A stretch of 64,000 nt of DNA from Dromaius novaehollandiae (taxonomy: Eukaryota > Chordata > Aves > Casuariiformes > Dromaiidae). Of the stretch, positions 35,198 through 47,100 are shown piece after piece (the first letter of the stretch is position 1; every line of letters begins with the position of its first letter). The position numbers and the translations under genes were made by a program. The DNA lies in NCBI RefSeq assembly GCF_036370855.1, contig NC_088103.1, positions 12,401,404 to 12,465,403 on the forward strand. The letters run 5' to 3'. A model generated the notes under the pieces. It searched no databases. It was not told the DNA's origin and saw only the letters and a list, made by a program, of their open reading frames with translations.

Positions 35198-38100
35198 CTG
35201 AGAAGGGGAAAAAAAATCAGAACTTAACAAAAAGTTAAATAATATTTCTGTGTGCAGTGATCTTAACTTTCCACTACTGCAATTCAGTAAATGGTCTTTT
35301 AACACGCTTCAGACACTCCACATATTCAATAAGAATCTAGCTATGGCAGAGATGCATCTTCAATAAAATTGGACAAGAAGGGAAAGTCTCAACTATTTTC
35401 TCAGAATTACATAAGAGCTCTTGGGAGATTCCATAGACATTTATTCTGAAGAATCTTTAATTCTGTGACATATGTATATACAAAGGACTTCGAATTCTAC
35501 ATAGAAACTTCTTTGTGGGTTATAAGTGAAAGCAGGTGATACATGATAGCACAAAATGTCTGTGGGAACCAAAAATTCTGAATCATCTTTCATCCATTAA
35601 ACAACAGATACGCAAGTGTGCACAACTAAGACACTCAAATGCAGGTGACAACATTACCACCTACAACCCCCTCCCAAGGCAAGCAATTCCTGGAATCTGG
35701 GCTTGGAGGTGCCAGTATTAACATCACAAGCACAGATCTATTTTATCTCCTCTTCCCTTTTTCCTCCACATACTTAATTCCTCCCCCCCATATTCCACTT
35801 AAGAGCCCCAAAGTACAAGAGCTTCTAGTCCTGATATTATCACATCCTTCTCCATTTGACATTTTACAACCCAGTTATTGTTGATAATCCCTCTAAGATT
35901 AAGAAAAAATACTTTAAATTCCTGCATTATTAAAAGCATCAAGGCACATTGTTAAACAAACTCAATACTTAAGTAAATTATACTTGCTTCTTTACGGCCT
36001 TTAATAGTTTTCACAGATTTCATGCTTTGAGACCTTCGAAGGCCTCTCTGAGCAAACATCTCATCTTCTGAATGTGTCCCCTCCACATCTTCATCTGTTT
36101 TATCATCTCCAGCATTTTTTTCCAATGGAATTTTGTAACCTTTAAAAAACAGTTGTATAAAAGGAAATAACTTAATAAGTTGTATAATAGGAAATAACTA
36201 ACTTTTAGATTTCTAATAAAAGCCATGAGTTTCATCTTTAACACACACATTATTTATCTAAAGAATGTATCAGTCTGCCAGCTGTTGGGGGGGGGGGGGG
36301 GGAAGAGAAGGCATCTAGTCTACCAGGAAGAACGCATTCTGTAATTTGTGATTTGTGGAGTACAAGCCATTTAATTCCACAGGTATGTAATGCAATGGTC
36401 CCTTAAACTGCCAAAAATTAAAGCATCAATCTGTTAGCTTTTGCTTTATATTGAGCTGGAAAAGCCATACTGGTCATTGAAAAGAACTTAAGGTTTTTGC
36501 CGCAATGCTGTTTGAAGGCTATTCTATAAGAAAACAATACTGTGCACATGTAGATGAAAAACCCTCATTCCCATCTCTCGCCTAGTATGCGTCCCATAGT
36601 GTTCCACAGTCACTAATAAATATATTAACACTGGCACCAAGACCAGTCTGAACAGTAACTACCTCTTCACATCCTGACAACTTGCAACATATTATGCTGA
36701 AAGTTCAGCCTTTACAGGTAAAAGCTACTAAGTGGGACACTTACCTTCCACCATCCCTATTATAAATTTTGAACTTATTACATGCTTAAAAAAAAACCCT
36801 CAGCATTAAAGGTTAGAGAAATGTCAATGTATCACATTGTATTTTACACTTGAGATATTTTTAAAAATATAACATATATATTTACTTGATTATTCTGTCC
36901 TTCAGAGTTTTACTATCTCGTAATTAAGAACAACTCAGGTGGTTTCCAGTTTCCCAGTTTTAATTTCCCCCTCCCTTCCCATCACCACTCCCATGACTGT
37001 TCCCATTAAAAATTCTATATTAGTTTTCCATCCACAGAGCACCCTCCCCCCCAAATCAAAAAATTCACTGACATATCCTGGCAATTGGAATACAATTTCA
37101 TGTTTACTTTGAAGAACTTAAGTTATTGTAGTTTAGGATTAATGCAAAATACTGTATTCACAGCAGCCTTCAAAATAATGAAATAGTTCCAAGTTTCATG
37201 TTATTTCTCACTTAGGAAGTATCACGTATCTGTGCTTTTTGAATTTATTTTTTAGTAGCATGCCTCAAGTCCCAGGAGAGACATTAGATGAAATGTAAGA
37301 TGAAAACTGGGAAGTCTAAAAGCAAGAACAAGAACATAGTGTTCTTCGTGATTTACTTTCCAATTCCATATAAGCTTAATTAACACCAGCTGATTATGTT
37401 TCTTCTCCCAACCTTCTTGTTCTCCACTCCTCCTCCCCAAGGAACAAATCCTAACCTTTCTACTCCATTTCTCCAATTTACTGCCAGAGTTCATTTCACA
37501 TTTATAATTTAGGCTCTAGAACCATTTTTTTAGCTCTATGAATATCTTTCCTCATATTCATATATTTCTGTACATATATTTAATATCAAAGTTCATTTCA
37601 GATAGATACAACATTGAAGTGTTATTTTTCAGGACAGTTTAAACCCTGCAAACTAGCACCAAGATCATTACCAAAGACTCTCACTAGAGGGTGCAAACTG
37701 CTTAAAAACAGGTGCTAGAAAGATCTTCAGGGTCATGAAAGCTCAGTCTCCCATCACAGACATATCATAAGGCCCTCCAAAAGGGTCTGTTTTTTTGTAC
37801 CCAGGCCTCCATTTAGAAAGCCATTCCAGAACCTACAGGCTCTCATACTTAGGGACATCCTTCAGCCTCCAAAACCAAGACAACTTAAGCCAGCAGTTTC
37901 CTTAGGCTTAAGCAGACTCTTTCTCCTGGTCATTTATTCCCTCAACTCCCCTTTTCAGCTTTTCTTTTTCTAAGTTCAGAATAAAGCTCACCTACTCCAC
38001 ATCTATTTGAGGCAGACTCGCCTCCTTTGCCATTCTAGAGGCAAACTGTGTGTGCCTCTAATATGGCTTCAATTTATCTTTCTTAAACATGGAAGATTTG

Positions 38101-41100
38101 AATCACATGCTGTATTCCAAACAGTATCTTAGTAGGGATGAATGGAGTGACACTTCTTTATCTCTACTTGTGACACCTCTTCTGATGCATCAAGATCACA
38201 TTTGCCTTTTTTTACAATTACACTAGCAGGTCAGTCTTTCTACAGCTAGGTCTTTCCAACTGGTTCATACAGGAACTTCTAAGCTCAGATTTAAAAGTCT
38301 GAAGCAAGGTTTGGTTGCATTTAGCATAGTCCTCGCAACTCTTCCCACCACCACCCCTTTTTTTCTTTTTTTTTTTTTTTTAATATCTTTAATGCTGAAG
38401 CAATTCCAAAAGAACTCCAAAGTTCTAGCAGATTTGGGTCCAAAAGTAGAAACAAATAAACTAGTTTTAACAAAGCATTTTGACTTGATAGACAATGTCA
38501 TAATTACTGGTTATTTGTGCAGCATAATCTGTAGCTAAATAATGTTTTTACTGAAAATGGAGTTTTGAGCATTTTCAAGTTACTTCACGTAAATAACTAA
38601 TGCTCTGTGATGACATCGTCTGTAATGCAACTCTGAGAATGCACGGGCTTTTCCCCTGGCCAGTACCCTGCCTTTACACTGACCTGCACAGGACACCTCC
38701 TGGGCCCAATTAGCAATTGAGCTTTGGCCATTCATGTGCCTATTTATCCCTCAGAACTTCTGTGGCTACCATTTGATTCCTGAAAATCTTTATACTCCAA
38801 AACCATCACTGCTCCCCAAAATGGAGAGGTGTAAAGAAATGAGAGGCTTAACTAAAACAAGGTGGGGGGGCGGGGGGTGGAGAGGGAGGAAAAAAGCAGC
38901 CAAACAAAGCTTTTGTAAGAAACACCAACCACTTTACATTTCAGCCTCTCAATTTAAAAAGGGACAATTGACAGATGTCAGCTGAAGCCTTTTTTAAGCA
39001 GCAGAGACTCAAGAGTACAGTGCACTAAAAGATTTCTGCAGAAACATATTGGTCACTACACATCATCTTTTGAGTGTTGATATGCAGTCTATCATGACAA
39101 CTTAATGCTTTCATTCTTCCCATCACCTTCCCATTATTAAGCTTTACCTTGGCTAGTAATTCTTGTCGCTAATCACCAGAGATAGGAGTAATGAGCATGG
39201 TTTGACTGCACTGTTAGTGGCTGTGTGAGAAGTAAGTAGTTTTGGAGGTATTTCTTAACTGATACAATGTATCCTGCTCAAATCAACTCTGCTCAAATGT
39301 GCAGGAATCCTTTGTAGCCTTTACCATTTCTAGACAGAAAATATATTCCTGTTCTTCCCCACTTTTGTATTTCATGCACTTTTCTTTTAATAGCTAAAAC
39401 CAAAATCCTTTATTTTTATACAGACATTTACCTGCAGATTCATTTGCAGAGGCTCTGATTTTCTTTTTTGTTTCCGGCAATGTTTGATAGGGTCTCTGTC
39501 CCACTGGCTCATCTCCTTGTATAGTAGTCAAGTCATGCATACTGAAACTTCTCAGTTTCTCAGTTATCGCACCTTGACTCTGAAATACAAGAGTATCTTT
39601 GAAAAGAGATGTTTTTGACTTCACTGTTCAAGCTGGGTTAAAATGGTTACACCCATTCTTTCTTGTCATATTACAAAATTCACTGAACATAGGCATGCAG
39701 TAAAATTTACATTTGCTTTAAGCATTGCTTTTACCTAAGCTTAGCTACACATTACTCATAGGGGAAAAAAGTTAAGGGTAAGTTCAGAGTTTCATTACTA
39801 ATGTCTCTTTTCACTCCTTTAATCTTAGCAAATGAAGGCTTTCTGGGTGGAGGAAAAACATTTAAAACTACAAAATCTATAAGATATGCTCAATTCACTT
39901 TGAACATATTTCTGAAGCAGTGCTAGGAAGCGTGACAGTGGTTTTAACACTTCCATCTAGGAAAAAAAAGTGGTTGAAGATAAATATAAGAATCTCTGCA
40001 ACTTTACATTTTACCTTCCACAAATTTGAATATGCATAAGAAAGGAAAATAGCATTAAAAATACAATGTAACACTAACCCAAATAACTAAAAAGCTGGCA
40101 GCACTACAAAAGCTCTAGTTGACAGAAACTTGAAACCATAAACCAAACAGGCTCATCTGGACTACAGGCTAGCAGGTTCTCTTACTAAGGTATCTTTACT
40201 GACATAATACAAACCCAAAATCTAATACTACATACAAGGATAATCATATTTGAACATTAGTATTCCTTACTATCTTTGTCTACCTCTCTTCTACATGGAA
40301 GATGTAGAAAGTCTCCCTTTGGAAAGAGGTTTTGTCAAGCATTTCTTTCATCTCACATCTGATCTTACTGAGGAAGAAGTACATTACTCAATGTCATGTT
40401 AAAATAACATTTAATTCTTCCCTCCTGGGCATACAAAGCAAAAATTGCTATCTCAGAGGAAGGTTGTCTGCCCTTGTGCATGAATCCCACCTTGGACAAG
40501 GCTTCAAGATTTGATTTCATTCTTAAAAATTAAGTATTTGAGTAAAATTCCTCATTTGAACACTAGCTAACTGTAGCAGAAGTCTGTTTGGGTACAATTC
40601 CACACACCTTCCTTGGCAACAGCATCAGCCTAAGGCAGTTCTTGCGCCACTGGCCCCAGCCATTTGTTACCATTCTTGTGCCAACAACTGTTTGCAGATG
40701 GTAGGCCAGCATGCTAAAGTCATCCATGTTAAAAATAACCACGTAAAGCGCAGACAGTGGAGTGATACTCCTTAAGCTTGCACCGGGGGGGGGGGAGCCC
40801 TGAAACCAAATACTCATTTTCTAATGACTGCTCCTTAGCCCAACACATAAAATTGAGAGCGTTCTACACAGGGAAGAACAACGTAATTTAATTCTTACAG
40901 CAGTCATTTGGCAAGTAAATAATTATGAAGAAAGAGTTCATCATGAGGGAAGTAGAAGCCTTCATTTTTCTAGTTCTTCCTACACACATGTAGGAAGACT
41001 GACAGTCCTCAGCACAACTGCAGTTTTTGGCTTTGAGCTGCAACGTATTGTTGACACTGCGCACTCTGTGCATAAAATACACTAGAAGTTCTGAAGTTAA

Positions 41101-44100
41101 TTTTTATTTCCTGAAACGGCTTATTCAACAACTCACTGCTTTGTAACTGACTGCCACTCCACAAATACTTTAAATGAACTTAAGGCCAGTCTGTCACTAC
41201 AACAGGCACCCTGCTACTCCTGTTCTTGCATGAAAAAGCATTTGCATTTTAAACTGAATTAGGAATCAATTATGCTTGAGGACTAACACCCAGCTGCGAG
41301 GACACACGAAAACACGAAGAGACAGGACTGCTTCTTTTGACAGCAAGTACCAGCTTACAGTATTTGCTGCAATGCAAAGGCTGTTGTTCAGTCTGCACAC
41401 ACTGCAGGAAGAGATGCAAGTGGAGCCCAGTCCCAGTCACTGAACGTTGATCGATACCTGAAACGGACCCATTCAGTTCTCAGCAGAACCCATATAAATT
41501 CGGCACAACTCCATTTGCTTTAAAACTGGAGGGAATCTACTATAACATAGTGACAGAAGTTGGATTTGGCCCTAAACAAGGTACAGAGAAAAACCACACT
41601 TGCTTAATAGTTGCGTAACGAGTTTGTTCATCCTGTGATAACACAATTAAGATAATAAGTAATGTGCTAGGAAGAACTGAAGTTACAAACCTATAGTCAC
41701 TATTCCTCACTGGAGGGGTAAGGGATTAGATCCTAGTCGGGAATGTTCAGCCTTGTTTTTTCAATGCAGCTTTTGCATACTGAATTTCACTTCCAAAGGA
41801 AGAGAGTCAAACTATGTGCCATAGAATAACATTGTGCCCTAAAGCGAACTGCCCAGCTAACGAGGCGAGAGCTCTCGGGGAACACTGCCTCATTCAAAGA
41901 GGACATCGCAGATGGCGCCTTCCTTCCAAGAGTACTTGCCAAGATGGAAAGTTTCACTCAAGTTATACATGCAACAAATGTTAACAAGTTTAAAAAATAC
42001 ATATACTAATAAGATGCAGGACACATGCCTGATAGAGTCATAATAGGTATGGAGGCTTTACATCCACTGCTGTACTGCATAGGCAGGGTCACACATTATA
42101 CTATCTTATGCAGATACTCCCCCAGTCTCCTCCTGCCTGGATGCAATCTAGAAGTACCCATCCCACCCCTAGGAAGACCCAGTCCAGCCAAATCAAGACA
42201 GGCTACGCAGAGGTGTTCAGCAGAAGTCAAAGTAGGGGACAAGTTTCAAGTTCTTACAAACCACCAAGCTCCTAGAACACACATTGTACAAGTCTGGGGA
42301 AGATTATTCCACCACCAAAGCCCAGAAGAACCAGATAGTTGTTTTCAGTTGGAACTAAGCTTTTCATGAAGAACTGGATTACTTGCAGCTCAGAATGGAA
42401 GTCTGTCTGAAAAATATTAAACACCTTTGCTACAGGAAATGCAAGAACAACATTCACATTTAGAGCATTATTTATTGGGAGTTTTCATATCTTGTTTAGA
42501 AAGTTCAGAGTTACTGGCCACAGCTTGAAAGCAAGATGTTTGCCTGCAAAACAGAAGACAGCAGCCCAACTGCAGGCGGGGCTGAAGGGAGCTCTCCCGC
42601 TCCCACGCTTACCCTGGGCGCAGCAGCAGCCATCAGCTCTGCCCCAGCCACCCAAGGCGCTGTGCACATGGAGGGGGCAGGAACAGCCGCAGCTCCCCTC
42701 TGGCTCCATGCCAGGCTAGGCACCTGCACTGGTGTCCAGCTATTCCTATAATCCCTACCAGTCAGAAAGAGACACTGTGGGCTGGATCCAGCCCAGGGGC
42801 TGCCAACTAGACCATATCATATCTGCCTGTCTGCTATTATCTACAATTACAACTCAGGCAAAGACAGAACAACTCTGGTGCCTATGTTCAAATGTAAACG
42901 AATGTTGAGAAGTGGTGGACTGTGGTGTGCTGTTTAAGACAATGGAAACTTAGGTATTAAAGAGCCTGCTTATTTTTTCAACGGTATTTCCTGGAAAACA
43001 TTCAATATTCTTCAGCGGCCACATTCACGACCAGTGAGAAGTCTGGAATTTGTAAGCTGTAACAGGTTTCTAGATCTAGTTTTAAGTAGATATAGCCTAC
43101 TTAAATGGACTGCTTTTTGAGACTACTCTGACACTATGAAGTTATTAGTACACAGTCTCTCCAGCTGACCCCCATACATGGAATGCCCTTCTCTACTTTG
43201 CTAGTGTGTATTTTTACAGCCTGTATACTTAACCCCTACAAGCTGTAAACAGACACCACACAGTGCATCTGCCTCAGGGAGTCAGCTTTTGTGGAAGTTG
43301 GACTTGCATCCCTTCGGTTGCCGGGATCACCGGCCAAAGCTGCCTGCCTTCAGCGGAGCAAGCTCCACACAGCCCCCGGGTGCACAGAGCCGCCCGGAGA
43401 CCTCCTGGCCCCGGAGCTGCCACGTGCAGCGCCTGCATTCCCAGCTGTCCTCCCCGGATCCCCGGCCGACAGGGGGGCCGCTCCCGCTCCCTCGCCGTCT
43501 GGAGAGGGGCTGGCTGTCCCGTGAATGACCTCTGCGCCACGCCGGGGGGTCCCAGCAGGGAGCGATGAAAGCAGTACAGCTGGTGACGTCAGCTGCTTAA
43601 CAGTGATACCAGCTATAGGTACCACAGCTGGCTGCACGATCATGCGCTAAGGTGGAAGAAGGGGAAGATGAACAATATTAATCAGCAAGGAGGCAGCAGA
43701 TTCAGAATGACAAGAAGGCATAGAGAAACATGTGCCCTCACAAAAGTATTTTTTAAAAAAATAATATTTTAAATGAACAATAGTTATATGACCTTGTTTG
43801 TATTAAGCTGTATTTCACAGTTTAGTTAGTCTTCCCACAAGTGCTGAAACTAGTTTTCTCTAGTAGCCTTAAGTGTTGACAAAAATCAGAACGTACAGGC
43901 AATTCATGTCTTCAAGAATCTGGAAAGCAAAAGCTTTGAAACACAGGACATTAGTGGAACTTTGCACTGTAGGCATAAGTTCCAAAAATCCATATACAGT
44001 TGAGCTGAAAGAGTTCCAGCAAGTTTCATACTAGCAACAAGACCCCTTTAATGAGTCTTTTATACCCTAAAGACAGTTTTGGTTTTTGTTTTTGTTTTTG

Positions 44101-47100
44101 TTTTTTTAATTACCAAACTGTAAAGGTCAACCTAGAGTGCACCTCACCTTCAAGTACCCTGAATTTAGAACTTCAGAAAGATTTGTTTTCTTAATTAACA
44201 TGACAACAACACAATTTTTCTAATGCATGCTATTTAGCAGATTTTTAAAAACACAACTTCAAGTGGTACCTGTCAGCCAATACAGTCAGGGCAGGCAAAC
44301 CAGGTAAACCTACTTTCTTGTCAACTGTTTAAGAAGGAAAAAGCAACTATAATTGAAAGGTATTGTCTGGAGATGCATTTTACATGAACAGTGGCTAATA
44401 CCAGCCAAAAAATGTCAGTATCGGAATGTAAAAGAAGCCAGTACCCCTGCCAATTACATTTCAACTTAACTATAATGGAGAAGGTTTAGATCTATGACAA
44501 ATTTCAGTAGACAGACCTAGGGTGTGCCTGTCTGCTCCAGCCTCCCCTACTCAGCCAACTAGCCTTTCAACACTAATCCCACATTCCTTTGACAGCCCTT
44601 GGAGAAAACTGTTTTTTCCCACTTTTGATCTTGTAAATGTTCCAGAGAGTTTCCAGGCAATTTTACCACCCTTCTAAAGTCAGCTTCGACAGAGATCCTA
44701 GTGTCCTTTGCTTGGACACTTTAGTGAACAGAAGCTTTCTTTGGACCTCCTCTCTCACTTGCCTCCCACAGTCTGAGCTCCTAATCTGAGATCCAGCATG
44801 TCAGAATAAGCATGCCTGCTCCATCCAAAAAAAAAAAAAGGGATGAAAGTGTGTCAAGTGTCTCTCTTTCCTATCAGGACTGTTTCCACTAACAGGATTC
44901 CACTCCTGAAATCCAATAGCATCCTCCACCACCTCATGCTGAAGGGATAATCTTTTCACCTGCTGGAGGCAGCAGTCAGCTCTTGAAAAACAGGGAACAA
45001 AATCAAGAACACATGCATTGTCTCCATTTGCTTGCATGGTGCAGTCACGCTCAGCTTTTTGGAATGACAAACTGGAGAGAGGTTTAACATGCCAAAATAA
45101 AGATTTTTTCTGAGAGTGTCCTCTTTCATACTCTTTAGAAATCATGTCTATTTTAGCTATTTGGTATTGTGGTAGTTGTTTTGCCCAAGTGTCTCATCTG
45201 CACTGAACTAATTCTGTACAAATATTCATGAGCATGTTTAACAAGTTTTAACAAATAGAGCAGGCATCTTGCCAGTCACAGCTGAATAGCAATGAAATCC
45301 AAACATGGACATTTGGGCAAAAGTTATTCGTTACTTCAGAAGGAAGTGGGAGGAGATATGCATGTTATTTATTTTACAATATTTCTGTAGCACTATACGG
45401 ATTAACAGGGAAACATCCAACCTCAGCCAACCAGACATGGGGAGGGCAAGGAGGGGGGGAACCACACAGAGCATAAGTATCATTACAGGTGCACACTGTG
45501 GCATGTTACTATTGCTGTTTGGCAAAAAAAATAGCATTTTTAGCATTTAGAATAGCACAGTACTCAGTTTTTCCCCAACAGCATACTTTTGTGAGTTTTA
45601 AGGGTGTTTGTTTTTTTTTTTTTTTTTTAAACGACCTATTTTCATTTTTCATGCTGGATACTATTATTCCTCTGGAGGTGTACTCTACTGTATTCTAAAC
45701 TATTTCATGCCTTAAGGCACTACTCAGAACTTGAAAAATAAAAAAACCCACCACACCAGTGACCAAACTGAAGCACACTGTCAATATTTCAAGCTCATTA
45801 CATTCATATTTTAAAGATAATTGTTATTTTCAAACCAATACTCACATACATTTTTAAAGAGAAAGCACACAAACAAAATACGCGTGATTTTTTCCAAGTC
45901 TTCCTTTCAAAATAGCATTTGAAAATGCAGTTCTTAAACATGCCTTTCATTTATAAAACAAGAAACTCATATACAAGCACAGGAATTTCTTAAGTTAAAT
46001 ACTAACTATACTTGCTTAACTGTGAGAGCCTAAGATCTCTACATTTCTTCATATCATCCATTAACAGCTTTCAAGTCTTCAGTCCAGTTACTATGAACAC
46101 ACCACTTTCATTTATTTCCAGAATAAAATTAGTCCTGACAACCTTGAAGCTATCATTTAACTAGCACATAAGTGTCCTTCTCCCCACACTTTTTTTTGTT
46201 TTGTTTTAAATGGAGTATTAGGTAGGATATTCATTACAAAGGAGTCACTATGCTAGTCAGTTCTACTCCTTTTGGCAGGTCCCTAGCTGCTTAAAAGTTT
46301 TGCTATGAACTTTTAATTTGTTTTCCTTGATCTAGAACCACCTGAAATTCAGCTGAAGACCATGAGTTCTGTAGGAACTCAAAACAGGAATAACTACAGA
46401 TCACTTCACTTTGGAGTTTAATGGAAGACACAAGACAAAGCAAGAGTATGCTAAACAGCAATATGCAAGCTTATGCTCAGTGCATTAATTTAATATTTCA
46501 ATCAACAAGTGGCAAACAAGTTAATTGTGTCAATACAACTTTTCTCTGTGGTAGTAATCTTTCATGCCTTACTTCATATATGCAGTTACCTTGATTGGAG
46601 GAAAACAGCAGAAAGAAGCCAGAAATCCTACAAATACTTTGTTTACCAACAGGAAAGCACAACAGAGACAGAAGAGAAACAATGGTCATCTTTACTAACA
46701 GCCTGCATAGAAAACTGCATGGTATCTTTTGAATTACAGTAAACTGATCCCCATCATCCAAGAAGTGAGTACAAGTCATTTTAAACAAACGGATGTAGTA
46801 TGAAGAGGACTACAGTGCTGCAACCTTTAAATTGTGTTCCATGTTTTCAATACACTTGCAAAATTAATCTCTTCATTCAGGAAGGGCAAATCCTCAGTTC
46901 CATTACACTGCTCAATAAGTATATCAGGGACAAAAGCACTTAATGAAAGTAAAGAGTTACCTTTACCGCTGCTGTCACTGCAGCAGTTGCTGCCAAATTC
47001 AACCCCTGCCTTCCAAAATTCACCATGGTCTCATAGCCTCTTTCTTTGGCTTGCACAATGTATTCATCAATTTCCTAAAAGCAAAAGCAGAACAAACTCA

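Larger units (their letters stand above)
36140..39431 (-). other. REEP3: REEP3 intron 6
   Basis: A 3.3-kb GT-AG intron containing the 27-bp duplication, the G16 run, the old CR1 copy and the G-rich motif at 38.86 kb. Confidence 0.85.
39580..46960 (-). other. REEP3: REEP3 intron 5
   Basis: A 7.4-kb GT-AG intron, the largest complete one here. It contains an 11-base G run at 40785-40795, the GC-rich patches at 42.5 and 43.3 kb, the GTTTTT repeat at 44.08 kb and a T run at about 45611-45628. No additional exon recognised. Confidence 0.85.

Noticed and set aside
43274-43643. Open frames of 77-101 residues on both strands in the intronic GC-rich patch
   Set aside because: Same GC effect; overlapping frames on both strands and no splice-supported exon.
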